Made by a program: the position numbers and the translations under genes. A stretch of 64,000 nucleotides of DNA from CBDCPI01 sp965220245 (GTDB taxonomy: Bacteria; Chloroflexota; Dehalococcoidia; Lucifugimonadales; UBA3495): contig CBDCPI010000012.1 in NCBI GenBank assembly GCA_965220245.1, forward strand, positions 124,001-188,000, given 5' to 3'. Positions 8,303-17,093 of this stretch are shown in pieces. A model generated the notes under the pieces. That model saw only the letters and a list, made by a program, of their open reading frames with translations, made no database searches and was not told the DNA's origin. Each line of letters begins with the position of its first letter. Position 1 is the first letter of the stretch.

Positions 8303-9591
8303 CCTCTGCCCACCCCGGTGTACTCAAAGCCAAGCTCAGCCATCGCTCCGGGTTCAAGGGCGTTTCTACCGTCGAATAGGAACTTGGGCGGGCACATGAG
8401 CGCCGCCATCTGCTTCCAGTCAGCTTCGACTATCTCCGTCCACTCCGTCAAGAGCACCAGCGCTTGAGCTCCCTGGGCGGCTTCTGCGGGGCCATCGACG
8501 AAATTGACCGTCGACGGCAATAAGTCACGGGCTGGCTCGTTCGCTTGGGGGTCGAACGCCCGGACCTTCACCCCCTCATCGACCAAGGCCCTTATTAGGT
8601 CCAAGGATGCGGCGTCCCGAACGTCGCTGGTGTCCGGCTTGAAAGCCAGTCCCAATATACCTACGTGCAGTCCGGCGACTGCCCCGGGGAACCGTGCGCG
8701 AAGCGTATGCAACGGCAGCAGGCGCTGCCGGTTGTTGATGCTGATTACCGACCTCAGCAAGTCTACGTTTACCCCACTGGCCAAGGCCAGATAGTCGAGC
8801 GCCCGGACATCTTTCGGGAAACATGACCCTCCGTAGCCGACACCGGCATGGATTTTGCTTCCGGTCCTGGTGTCCATAGCCAGGCCGCTACTCACCGCGT
8901 CAACCGAGGCTCCAACTTGGTCGCAGAGGGAAGCGATTTCGTTGATGAAGGAAATCCGCGTCGCCAAAAAGGCATTACTGGCATACTTGATCATCTCGGC
9001 GCTGGTAATATCGGTTACCAAGTAAGGGGCTCTGACTCCCGAGTACATCTCTTTCACGACAGCAACGGACCGCCCGGCGCCCGTCTCAGCCCCGACCACG
9101 ATCCGGTCGGGCGATTTCCAGTCTGCCAAGGCCCTTCCTTCCCGGAGGAACTCGGGGTTGGCGACGTACTGGACATCCATTCCCTTCAGTTCTTGTTGCA
9201 GCACCGTCCGGCCGGTGCCCGGCGGCACGGTGCTCTTCATCACCAAGACAAGATTCTCCGGCTTCAAGCCCTTGATCCAAGCCAATGCAACCCGTACCTG
9301 GCGCAGGTCGGCGCTCCCATCTCCGGTAGCGGGCGTGCCAGTGGCAATTAGGACAACATCGCCCAAGGGGCCAGCGAATTCGTCTAGATGAAAGAACCGT
9401 AAATTACCCTGGTCAACCCCGCTCCTGACCCAAGTCTCAAGCCCAGGCTCGTAAAGGGGCGCCTCGCCCGATCTCAGTTTCTGGATACGCCGGCCATCGA
9501 TGTCTACTCCCGTCACCTGGTGGCCCGCCATAGCAAGCCCACCGGCGGCCACTGTCCCCAAGTGACCCAGTCCCACGACGGTGATTTCCAA
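8269..9591 (-). CDS. UDP-glucose 6-dehydrogenase family protein
   Basis: This 440-residue nucleotide-sugar dehydrogenase oxidises a UDP-hexose to the uronic acid with two NAD+ (UDP-glucose to UDP-glucuronate is typical). It has the N-terminal NAD site GLGHLG (residues 7-12), MKSTVPPGT, NPEFLREG, the central KYASNAFLATRISFINE, and the catalytic Cys in GYGGSCFPKD near 253. A C-terminal UDP-binding domain includes LGLAFKPDTSDVRD. The start is a TTG preceded by AGGAGGAGG six bases upstream. It is divergent from the glycosyltransferase fusion and 10 kb from a UDP-glucuronate-epimerase-like gene, consistent with surface polysaccharide precursors. Confidence 0.94.
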   Translation of the reverse strand: MEITVVGLGHLGTVAAGGLAMAGHQVTGVDIDGRRIQKLRSGEAPLYEPGLETWVRSGVDQGNLRFFHLDEFAGPLGDVVLIATGTPATGDGSADLRQVRVALAWIKGLKPENLVLVMKSTVPPGTGRTVLQQELKGMDVQYVANPEFLREGRALADWKSPDRIVVGAETGAGRSVAVVKEMYSGVRAPYLVTDITSAEMIKYASNAFLATRISFINEIASLCDQVGASVDAVSSGLAMDTRTGSKIHAGVGYGGSCFPKDVRALDYLALASGVNVDLLRSVISINNRQRLLPLHTLRARFPGAVAGLHVGILGLAFKPDTSDVRDAASLDLIRALVDEGVKVRAFDPQANEPARDLLPSTVNFVDGPAEAAQGAQALVLLTEWTEIVEADWKQMAALMCPPKFLFDGRNALEPGAMAELGFEYTGVGRGQVMSMASPKL

Positions 9592-9725
9592 TTGCTGCCT
9601 CCTCCTGGGTGTTCGATGTTCACCGTTTCACGCTGGATTCTACTGTCGTAGCTGCGTACCTGGGCTTGGCTAATACGACCGCAGTAGCAGTACACGCCGT
9701 AGGTTTCGTTAATATATATAGCGTA

Positions 9726-9754
9726 TTGACATATACACATGATGATGATATATC
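9726..9754 (+). promoter_or_regulatory. Near-consensus sigma70 promoter of the fusion gene
   Basis: A perfect TTGACA (9726-9731), a 17-base spacer and TATATC (9749-9754) sit in a conspicuously AT-rich stretch of the divergent intergenic region. The start point near 9761 gives a leader of about 55 bases to the ATG at 9816. Confidence 0.65.
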
Positions 9755-9815
9755 TTGCCCTTGCGTTCATCAACCAGTGTATACCCTTTCTGACGGAAGT
9801 ACGGTACAAATATTG

Positions 9816-12800
9816 ATGGATTCGCCGCACCCGCGTAATAGAACAGCCTCAGCACCATCGGGACTGGAGTCTCAAGAAACACCTCTTATCAAACAACTCA
9901 AACACCTATCTGCACTGTCAGCACCGCGCGCCATTCTGGCCTTAACACTCGTCGCAGCGGCCTCCCTCCTGGCAATCTTCTTCGCCGATTGGGGCCAGTT
10001 GAAAGCCGCGCTGCCTGAATTTCGCGCCCAGCCGCTATTACTGGTTGCGCTCGTCGCCGCATACTCGGGAGCGTTCTGGCTCAGAGCGGTTGCTTGGCGG
10101 ACCCTAATCACCCATCAGACTAGCATTTTCCGATTATTCGTTGCTATTCAAGCCGCATTATTGGCGAACCATCTTGCGCCATTCAAGCTGGGCGAGTTGG
10201 TCCGGCCAGTACTGGCGGCGAGATGCGGGGTGCCGATAGCAGAAGCCGCGACTACCACAGCCATCGCCCGGATGTTGGACTTCGTTGCCCTCATAGCTAT
10301 CGCGTCGGTTGTTGGGCCCCTAGTATCGCTTTCCGCCGGCGGAGGGCCTTGGTTGCAAGGCCTGGCTTTACCGGCGGTGGTGGTGTTGGGCGGGGGAGCG
10401 GCACTAGTCCTTTTGCGTCGGGCGCCCTTCGACAGGCTCAGGGGGAGCGGAGCGTGGTTGCCGGGGCCGCTGCGGCGCCGATTTGGGGTATTCCAGTCCC
10501 AACTCCGGCAGGTGTCGGCGGGACGGATAGCACGTGCGGCGCTGTGGACACTCCCCAGTTGGGTCTTGGAAGCCAGCGTGATAATAGTCGCCGCAAAGGC
10601 TCTCGGCGTCGACCTTTCGATTGCCGCCGCGGTGGCGGTCACCGCCTTCACCATCGTATTTCAAGTGTTCCACGTAACCCCTGGCGGAATCGGCGTCTAC
10701 GAGGCCGTAATGACCGGAGCGTTATACGCTCACGGGGTGCCGTGGGAGGAGGGCCTAGCGCTGGCGGTGCTGACCCATGGCCTGAAGTTTGGTTACTCCT
10801 ATACCGTGGCTCTGGCGTTTACCCTGGTCGCCATCAGGCCCTTGCCGGGGTTTAATGTCCTAAAAGGTTTTCGGGGAACAGCAGACGGCGCTAAGGCGGC
10901 CTCGCGCTTCGAGGTCTTGGCGGCGCGTCTCTGGAACGTATTCAACGAAGGCAAGCCTTTCACACCGGTGTTTGTCATTGGCATCCTTGGGTTGTTAAGC
11001 CTGCCTCATTTGGGAGACGCGGGCTACTGGCCCAAGGCGGGCATTGCCCTCGTCGCTCTGACCCCCCTCTTCTTGTTGTTCTATCGCTTCGATTTCCCTC
11101 TCAAGCTGCGGGCCGCATTGTGGGTCTTCTTAGCCGTATTTTTGGCGGCCTTTCGCTTCATTGACTTGGCCGCGGTGGCGTTGGTATTGGGCCTCTACTT
11201 AACATTCACGGTTTTCCTCTGGGGGACGGTTTACTACCACTTGCGCATCGGTACGCCGTGGACCAATTTCACCAGATTCTGGCGGCTGGTGCTGGAAAAC
11301 CCCGACCCCACCAGCGGCAACTTCTTGGAGCAGGTCCCGAAGACCCTGCTGCTGGTCTTGGCTTTCCTGATGATGGTTGAACGCCCTGGGCTGGACACGG
11401 TAATCGCGGTAGAGGGGTTTATCCTGGCGTTGGGAGTTGCAACTCTGCTGGTCCACCAATGGTTTTTCACTTGGCCGCCCGCTCCGGCATTGTCGCCGAC
11501 GCGGCTCATCGCCGACGGTCCTGTCCTGAGCTTGCCGAAGGGCCGGCGCCGACGGTTCATAACCATCGTCATCGACGGGTGCCGGACGGACCGGCTGCTA
11601 GAAGCAAACACGCCTTGTATCGACCGTCTCCGCCAAGAGGGGGTGGACTACCTTAACACGGCGACGGTGTACCCCGCCCGGACGGTAACCGGCTTTAGTT
11701 CCATGTTCACTGGCGCACCACCCAAAGCCCACGGTATGCGCAGTAACTTCGTGCCCAGTCTGGGGGTGAAGTGCGAGTCCATATTCGACTCGTTACGCAA
11801 TGCCGGGATGACGGGCAAGCTGGTGGGCATCGCGCATCTGGTCGACGCCTTCGGTGACGACAACGTGGAGACGGTGACCGCGGTTACGCACAACGACGAT
11901 ATTGACAACGCCCTGGTTGCCAGAGCCCGAGCCGTCATGGAACGCGACGACCCGGACCTGTTGGTGGTGCAATTGCTGAGCGTTGACCAGACCGGACACG
12001 CCCGGGGCAGCTATAACTCCGAATACCTTGAGAAGATCGAGGCGACGGACCGCATCATCGAGGATTTTCTCGATTGGTGCCAAAGCGCCGGTTACCTCGA
12101 CGATGCAACGGTGCTGGTTACATCAGACCACGGCCAAGGCATCGGCATCGGTGGGCACGGCCACATGAGCCCTTCGGAGACCTATGTTCCCTGCATACTG
12201 TGGGGCGCGGGTGTGGAGCGGTCCGGCAAGGCTGACGAACCCCGGTCCGTCATGGATGTTGCTCCGACCATCGCTTATTTCCTGGGAGTCCGGCCTCCAT
12301 TGCAGTCGGTGGGCCAAGTGCTGGGGGTGGCCGGAAACGCCGGAGGACCCAAGCCCTTGGCGGTGATTGTCCCGGCCCACAACGAGGCGGAAAACCTGCC
12401 CGACACCCTGGCCCGGATGCCCACCCATCAATTGGCTGACCTGCATATCATCGTCGTCGACGATGGCTCGACGGACGGGACAGCGGAAATAGCTAGGAGG
12501 CACGGCGCGGACTTGGTAGTACGCCATCATACCAACCGGGGCCTGGGGGCGGCTCTCCGGACCGGCCTGGCGGCGGCGCGGGACATTGACGCTCGCGCGG
12601 CGGTGTATATCGACGCCGACGGCGAGTACCCACCTTCACAGATTCCGGACCTGCTTAAGCCCATTGACGCCGACGAAGCGGACTATGTGCTGGGGTCGCG
12701 TTATTTGGGATCACGCCAGCGCCAACCCGTCCTCCGTCTCGTCGCCAACCTTATCTTCACCGGCCTGCTAAGCCTCGCGGCCGGGCGCCGCATCACCGAC

Positions 12801-13028
12801 GGGCAGACCGGTTTCCGGGCCTTTTCCCGCCGTGCCTTGGAGTGCGCCGAAATCATCCACGACTACAACTATGCCCAAGTTCTGACCCTGGACCTTCTCA
12901 AGAAAGGAATGCGGCTGCGTGAAGTTCCAATCGCCTACCGCCATCGCACCAAGGGGAGGTCTTTCATCGGCCCCAGGTATCTATGGCGCGTGCCCCTAGC
13001 GATGGTCAGGCAGATGCTACGGGCGTAA
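9816..13028 (+). CDS. Three-domain fusion: flippase-like membrane domain, phosphodiesterase, glycosyltransferase family 2
   Basis: About 1070 residues. The N-terminal third (about 20-340) is a lysylphosphatidylglycerol-synthase/AglD-type multi-pass membrane domain (GLG-type loops, FQVFHVTPGGIGVYEAVMTG). Further membrane helices follow to about 560. From about 577 a type I phosphodiesterase/nucleotide pyrophosphatase domain starts with RRRRFITIVIDGCRTDRL; it has a TVYPARTVTGF nucleophile region, SVDQTGHARG, TSDHGQG and GGHGHMSP metal ligands. From about 845 a GT2 domain (AVIVPAHNEAENL, VVDDGSTDGT, DADGEYP near 930, GSRYLGSRQ) resembles dolichol-phosphate-mannose synthases. The reading frame could start at 9609, but the ATG at 9816 lies behind the promoter and before the first helices. 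I infer lipid-linked sugar transfer at the membrane. Two short repeat-like segments (10427, 11520) lie inside the coding sequence. Confidence 0.88.
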   Translation: MDSPHPRNRTASAPSGLESQETPLIKQLKHLSALSAPRAILALTLVAAASLLAIFFADWGQLKAALPEFRAQPLLLVALVAAYSGAFWLRAVAWRTLITHQTSIFRLFVAIQAALLANHLAPFKLGELVRPVLAARCGVPIAEAATTTAIARMLDFVALIAIASVVGPLVSLSAGGGPWLQGLALPAVVVLGGGAALVLLRRAPFDRLRGSGAWLPGPLRRRFGVFQSQLRQVSAGRIARAALWTLPSWVLEASVIIVAAKALGVDLSIAAAVAVTAFTIVFQVFHVTPGGIGVYEAVMTGALYAHGVPWEEGLALAVLTHGLKFGYSYTVALAFTLVAIRPLPGFNVLKGFRGTADGAKAASRFEVLAARLWNVFNEGKPFTPVFVIGILGLLSLPHLGDAGYWPKAGIALVALTPLFLLFYRFDFPLKLRAALWVFLAVFLAAFRFIDLAAVALVLGLYLTFTVFLWGTVYYHLRIGTPWTNFTRFWRLVLENPDPTSGNFLEQVPKTLLLVLAFLMMVERPGLDTVIAVEGFILALGVATLLVHQWFFTWPPAPALSPTRLIADGPVLSLPKGRRRRFITIVIDGCRTDRLLEANTPCIDRLRQEGVDYLNTATVYPARTVTGFSSMFTGAPPKAHGMRSNFVPSLGVKCESIFDSLRNAGMTGKLVGIAHLVDAFGDDNVETVTAVTHNDDIDNALVARARAVMERDDPDLLVVQLLSVDQTGHARGSYNSEYLEKIEATDRIIEDFLDWCQSAGYLDDATVLVTSDHGQGIGIGGHGHMSPSETYVPCILWGAGVERSGKADEPRSVMDVAPTIAYFLGVRPPLQSVGQVLGVAGNAGGPKPLAVIVPAHNEAENLPDTLARMPTHQLADLHIIVVDDGSTDGTAEIARRHGADLVVRHHTNRGLGAALRTGLAAARDIDARAAVYIDADGEYPPSQIPDLLKPIDADEADYVLGSRYLGSRQRQPVLRLVANLIFTGLLSLAAGRRITDGQTGFRAFSRRALECAEIIHDYNYAQVLTLDLLKKGMRLREVPIAYRHRTKGRSFIGPRYLWRVPLAMVRQMLRA

Positions 13029-13029
13029 T

Positions 13030-13047
13030 CCGGCGGTAAGCCGCCGG
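13030..13047 (+). terminator. GC hairpin after the fusion gene
   Basis: A perfect 7-bp stem CCGGCGG/CCGCCGG with a TAAG loop directly follows the stop codon. No T-run follows, so this may be a weak or Rho-assisted terminator, or just a stable mRNA end. Confidence 0.35.
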
Positions 13048-13107
13048 GATGCTCCGCCTCGCGGGGCAAGGCAAATACGGCTAGACACCCATAGGAGAGT
13101 GGTGACC

Positions 13108-15858
13108 ATGCAGGAAGATACCAAGGGACAGCGGGGGAGGAGGTTTTTCTGGACCGCCGGGGTGGCAATTCTTCTAACCTTGTTGATCGTGGCTTGCGGC
13201 AACGGCGATGGTGAAGACCGGCCGGGGATTCAGGTCATCGACCCCAAGGACGGTTCGGTGAGCGTTTCGGCCAGTGTTTCAGCGACCGGTTCAGTCAGCG
13301 GCCCCGGCGCCGAAGTGAAGACCGGCTCGGTCAGCGTCAGCGGCCCCGGAGTGGTAACGGCCACGGGTGTGGCCGAGCCCGGCGTGGTGCAGCCGCGGCC
13401 CCCGGCAGCGCGGCAGGTCACCGTGGCCCTCAAGGAGTGGGAGATTTTGCCGGAGCAGACCCAAGTGGAAGCGGGCGCGGTCTACTTCCTTGTCAGTAAC
13501 GTTGGACCCGACGACCCCCACGAGTTGGTGATCATCAGGACCGATATGGCTCCGGGCGAGCTTCCCGTGATGGAGGGGATGGTGCCGGAAGACCAAGTCA
13601 ATATGATTGGGGAGATCGAGCCTTTCTTGCCCGGCACGGCGGCGTCGGGGGTTTTCAATCTCCAACCCGGCAACTATTTGCTCATCTGTAATATCGCTGA
13701 GATAGAGGATGGGGAACTGGAGAGCCACTACGAACTTGGGATGAGCGTCTCCTTCACCGTCACTCCTCCTGCAACCGCTTCCACCGGAGCCTCGCCACAG
13801 GGTGATGGCGACGCCGTCACCGGCGGTTTGCTTATCCCGGCTGGCCTCACAGCAGAGACCAGCGGCCCCACCAAGTCGGACGGCATCTTTACGCCGACCA
13901 CGAACCGAGAAATCTACCAGAAGATTTCCACGGACTATCAAGAGATAGTCGCGCTCACGGACTTGGTGAAGCAGGGCCAGCCATTGCCGGCGGCCGAAAT
14001 CATGCTGCTGTACGAGGCGGGTATACACACTCGCATTGACGCCACGAGCCGGACCCTGCGCGGGTTCGCGAACAGTGCCGGTCGCAGCGGAGAGTTCCCG
14101 GACTCGGCGGCCTACTATGAGTCCGATACGTTCCTCGATAGACCCGTGAACGACGCGATCCGGAAGCGAGGCGCAGCGGAGGAGTACACCCCGGCACAGC
14201 AGCGCGAGGCAATTCAGAAGGGCATCGAGCGCATCATCTACTACTGGGCGAAGCGGTATATGATTCTCGGCGGTGAGAGGCTAAGCTCGCGCCTAGTGGA
14301 CGAAGCATGGGCAGTTTACGTTGGCGAGGAAGAGAACGGGGAGTACCCCAACTCGCTGGCCGCGACCGCACGCAGCCGCGAGGTCAACTTCGGACGCGAT
14401 GGCACAATCGACACCCCGCTGCGCGAGGCGATGGCGCGGGCGCAGCAGGCGGCGGATGACCAGGACCGGGCCGCGTACGACACCGCAGCGCGCGACGTCT
14501 ATTCGCGGTTCAACGCCATCTTTTACCTCGGTTCGGTGCGCTACCTGAAAGAGGCGCTGCAACACGCTGAGGCCGGTAACGATAACGCCGCCGGCGCCGC
14601 TTTGGTCGCGGGTCTCTATTCCTATATGTCGATCCAGCCTGATGTTGCCAAGGCGAGCGCCATGACAGATGAGGCGATAGTCGCGTACTTTGAGTTGCCG
14701 CCGGCCGAGCTGACGGTAGCGCAACGTGACGCAGCCCTGGACGCGCTCAACGGGACCGCTTCGGCGCTCTTCCTGACGCCGGACGATCTCGTGTCCAACT
14801 TCCAGGTAGACTTGGTCCCCAGTCCGGCCGTCGCCGCGAGCGGGTTGCTTATCCCGGCTGGTCTCACAGCGGGCGGGTTGTTTATCCCGGCTGGCCTCAC
14901 AGCAGAGACCAGCGGCCCCACCAAGTCGGATGGCATCTATACGCCGACCACGAACCGGGAAATTTACCAAAAGATTTCCACGGACTATCAAGAGATCGTC
15001 ACGCTCACGAACCTGGTGAAGCAGGGCCAGCCATTGCCGGCGGCCGAGATCATGTTGCTGTACGAGGCAGGTACGCACACCCGCATCGGCCCCACGAGCC
15101 GGACGCTGCGTGGGTTTGCGCGCGGTCCTGGTCGTAGTACCGAATTCCCGGACTCGGCGGCCTACTATGAGTCCGACACGTTCCTCGATACACCCGTGAG
15201 CAACGCGATCCGGAAGCGAGGCGCAGCGGAGGAGTACACTCCGGCACAGCGACGTCAGGCAATTCTGAAAGGTATTCAGAGGGTCATCTACCACTGGGCG
15301 AAGCGGTATATGATTCTCGGCGGTGAGAGGCTAAGCTCGCGCCTCGTGGATGAGGCATGGGCGGTTTACGTTGGCGAGGAAGTGAATGGGGAGTACCCCA
15401 ACTCTTTGGCCGCCACCGCACGCAGCCGCGAGGCCAACTTCGGACGCGAGGGCACAATCGACATCCCGCTGCGCGAGGCGATGGCGCGGGCGCAGCAGGC
15501 GGCGGATGACCAAGACCAGACCGCTTACGACGCCGCAGCGCTCGACGTTTACTCGCGGTTCAACGCCATCTTTTACCTCGCTTCGGTGCGCTACATGGGC
15601 CAAGCGCTGCAGCGTGCAGAGGCCGGCAACTATGATGATGCCGGCACCGCTTTGGTTGAGGGCCTCTCGTTCTATATGTCGATCCAGCCTGACGTTGCCA
15701 AGGCGAGCGCCGCGGCGGACGAGGCGATAGTCGCATACTTTGAGTCGCCGCCAGCCGAGCTGACGGCAGCGCAACGCGACGCGGCTCTGGCCGCGCTCAA
15801 CGGAACGGCCTCAGCGCTCTTCCTGACGCCGGAGGACCTCGTCACTAGCTTCCAGTGA
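13108..15858 (+). CDS. Lipoprotein with cupredoxin-like domain and two tandem helical domains
   Basis: The ATG at 13108 follows AGGAG with ideal spacing, ahead of GTG options at 13099 and 13102. A lipoprotein signal peptide ends in LLIVAC (Cys30). A Ser/Val/Gly-rich linker follows, then a cupredoxin-like beta domain (about residues 105-230: VTVALKEWEILPEQTQVEAG, DPHELVIIRTD, GNYLLICNI). After it come two nearly identical helical domains of about 325 residues. Each starts at IPAGLTAETSGPTKSDG, contains YAKRYMILGGERL-like segments (seen: WAKRYMILGGERLSSRLVDE) and ends FLTPxDLV. I do not recognise the helical family with certainty. A cupredoxin plus a helical domain beside an FbpA-like gene recalls EfeO- or FEA1-type iron proteins; this is inference only. 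It is probably co-transcribed with the next gene (31-base gap). Confidence 0.8.
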   Translation: MQEDTKGQRGRRFFWTAGVAILLTLLIVACGNGDGEDRPGIQVIDPKDGSVSVSASVSATGSVSGPGAEVKTGSVSVSGPGVVTATGVAEPGVVQPRPPAARQVTVALKEWEILPEQTQVEAGAVYFLVSNVGPDDPHELVIIRTDMAPGELPVMEGMVPEDQVNMIGEIEPFLPGTAASGVFNLQPGNYLLICNIAEIEDGELESHYELGMSVSFTVTPPATASTGASPQGDGDAVTGGLLIPAGLTAETSGPTKSDGIFTPTTNREIYQKISTDYQEIVALTDLVKQGQPLPAAEIMLLYEAGIHTRIDATSRTLRGFANSAGRSGEFPDSAAYYESDTFLDRPVNDAIRKRGAAEEYTPAQQREAIQKGIERIIYYWAKRYMILGGERLSSRLVDEAWAVYVGEEENGEYPNSLAATARSREVNFGRDGTIDTPLREAMARAQQAADDQDRAAYDTAARDVYSRFNAIFYLGSVRYLKEALQHAEAGNDNAAGAALVAGLYSYMSIQPDVAKASAMTDEAIVAYFELPPAELTVAQRDAALDALNGTASALFLTPDDLVSNFQVDLVPSPAVAASGLLIPAGLTAGGLFIPAGLTAETSGPTKSDGIYTPTTNREIYQKISTDYQEIVTLTNLVKQGQPLPAAEIMLLYEAGTHTRIGPTSRTLRGFARGPGRSTEFPDSAAYYESDTFLDTPVSNAIRKRGAAEEYTPAQRRQAILKGIQRVIYHWAKRYMILGGERLSSRLVDEAWAVYVGEEVNGEYPNSLAATARSREANFGREGTIDIPLREAMARAQQAADDQDQTAYDAAALDVYSRFNAIFYLASVRYMGQALQRAEAGNYDDAGTALVEGLSFYMSIQPDVAKASAAADEAIVAYFESPPAELTAAQRDAALAALNGTASALFLTPEDLVTSFQ
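13831..15856 (+). repeat. Two-copy long in-frame tandem duplication inside the lipoprotein gene
   Basis: The segment beginning at 13831 recurs at 14881, a 1050-base (350-codon) period, with most bases conserved including many third positions. The second copy is preceded by an extra short duplication encoding IPAGLTA at 14849. The similarity implies a recent duplication or ongoing gene conversion. Confidence 0.9.
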
Positions 15859-15889
15859 CCAACTCCAGCAGAAGATTAGGTGAACGGGC

Positions 15890-16921
15890 ATGACAAGGTT
15901 ACATTTCCGGCAGTCTCTGCTCTTGGCCGTCGCTTTGCTGGCGGTGGCAACAACTGCCGCCCTCGCCTGCGGCGGGGGTGGGGGAGGCGATAGCCTCACT
16001 GTCTACTCGGGCCGCTCCCAAAGCTTGGTGCACCCGGTGCTGGAGGCATTCATCGAAGAGAGCGGGATGGATGTTCGCGTCAAATATGCCGGTAGTACCG
16101 CCATCGCATCCACAATTCTGGAGGAGGGGGAAAACACGCCCGCGGACATGGTGTTCTTACAGGACCCGGGCTCGTTGGGCAGCCTTTCCAAAGCCGGACT
16201 CCTTGCCGAACTTCCCGAGGCGCTCCTCGCCAAGGTAGACCCAGGTTTCCGGTCGCCGGTTGGCCATTGGGTGGGCACTTCCGGCCGTGCCCGGACCGTG
16301 GTATACAACACATCGGCTATAGACCCGCAGCAGGACCTGCCCGAGTCGATTCTGGGGTTCACCGCTCCGGAGTGGCGGGGCCGCGTCGGATGGGCGCCGC
16401 GTAACGCATCCTTCCAGTCCTTCGTTACGGCGTTCCGGGTAAAGTGGGGTGAGGAAGCGGCGCGGTCTTGGCTTGAGGGCATCAACGCCAATGGGCCCCG
16501 GGCCTACCCTAACAACATAACCACCGTCGCCGCCGTGGCCCGCGGTGAAGTGGACGTAGGGTTCGTAAATCACTACTATCTTCAGCGGTTCTTGGAGGAA
16601 GAGGGCCCCGGGTTTGGGGCCCGCAACCACTTCCTTGGCGGCGGAGACCCGGGGTCTCTGGTCTTGGTGGCCGGTGTCGGCATCATCAAGGATGCCGGGA
16701 ACCGCCAGGGGGCCGAACGGTTGGTGGAGTTTCTGCTTTCCGACGCGGCTCAGACCTACTTTGCGGAGACCACCAAAGAATACCCGTTAATCGCTGGCGT
16801 GGAACCGGAAGGGGAATTACCGCCCCTCTCGTCATTGGAGCCTCCCGACGTTGACTTGGGGGCTCTGACCGACTTGCAAGGCACCCTGGTGCTGCTACGG
16901 GAGGTCGGCATTATACCGTGA
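15890..16921 (+). CDS. FbpA-like iron(III) ABC transporter substrate-binding lipoprotein
   Basis: The 343-residue protein has a lipoprotein signal ending AALAC (Cys27). It then has the class I ferric-binding fold: LTVYSGRSQSLVHPVLEAF, KYAGSTAIASTILEEG, PADMVFLQDPGSLG, TVVYNTSAI, APEWRGRVGWAPRN, VGFVNHYYLQRFL (a YY-type iron-ligand region) and AGNRQGAERLVEFLLS. It would bind Fe(III) outside the membrane and hand it to an ABC permease. No permease or ATPase gene follows; instead come a MITE and a terminator. It lies 31 bases after the duplicated cupredoxin lipoprotein, so the two probably work together in metal capture. Confidence 0.88.
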   Translation: MTRLHFRQSLLLAVALLAVATTAALACGGGGGGDSLTVYSGRSQSLVHPVLEAFIEESGMDVRVKYAGSTAIASTILEEGENTPADMVFLQDPGSLGSLSKAGLLAELPEALLAKVDPGFRSPVGHWVGTSGRARTVVYNTSAIDPQQDLPESILGFTAPEWRGRVGWAPRNASFQSFVTAFRVKWGEEAARSWLEGINANGPRAYPNNITTVAAVARGEVDVGFVNHYYLQRFLEEEGPGFGARNHFLGGGDPGSLVLVAGVGIIKDAGNRQGAERLVEFLLSDAAQTYFAETTKEYPLIAGVEPEGELPPLSSLEPPDVDLGALTDLQGTLVLLREVGIIP

Positions 16922-16941
16922 CTAGGGCGATACGCCTTGGC

Positions 16942-17043
16942 GTAACTGTTCAGACTTGAGGGGAATCGGTCCTTCGACTCCGCTGCGCTGCGCTCAGGAT
17001 GAGCGGTTCCGTGTCAGTGCGCTCACCAACTTTGAACGATTAC
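16942..17043. mobile_element. MITE B, copy 1
   Basis: This 102-bp element has inverted ends GTAACTGTTCAGA and an imperfect TTTGAACGATTAC, and a core containing CCTTCGACTCCGCTGCG and CTCAGGATGAGCGG. It is flanked by near-identical 8-bp sequences GCCTTGGC (16934-16941) and CCCTTGGC (17044-17051), a target duplication with one mismatch. It has no coding capacity. Confidence 0.85.
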
Positions 17044-17060
17044 CCCTTGGCCGTGATAGG

Positions 17061-17092
17061 GGGCTGCTGCGCTAAGCAGCAGCCCTTTTTTT
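17061..17092 (+). terminator. Rho-independent terminator
   Basis: A perfect 10-bp stem GGGCTGCTGC/GCAGCAGCCC with loop GCTAA is followed by seven T. It terminates the lipoprotein/FbpA unit. The next reading frame begins immediately after the T-run. Confidence 0.9.
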
Positions 17093-17093
17093 C

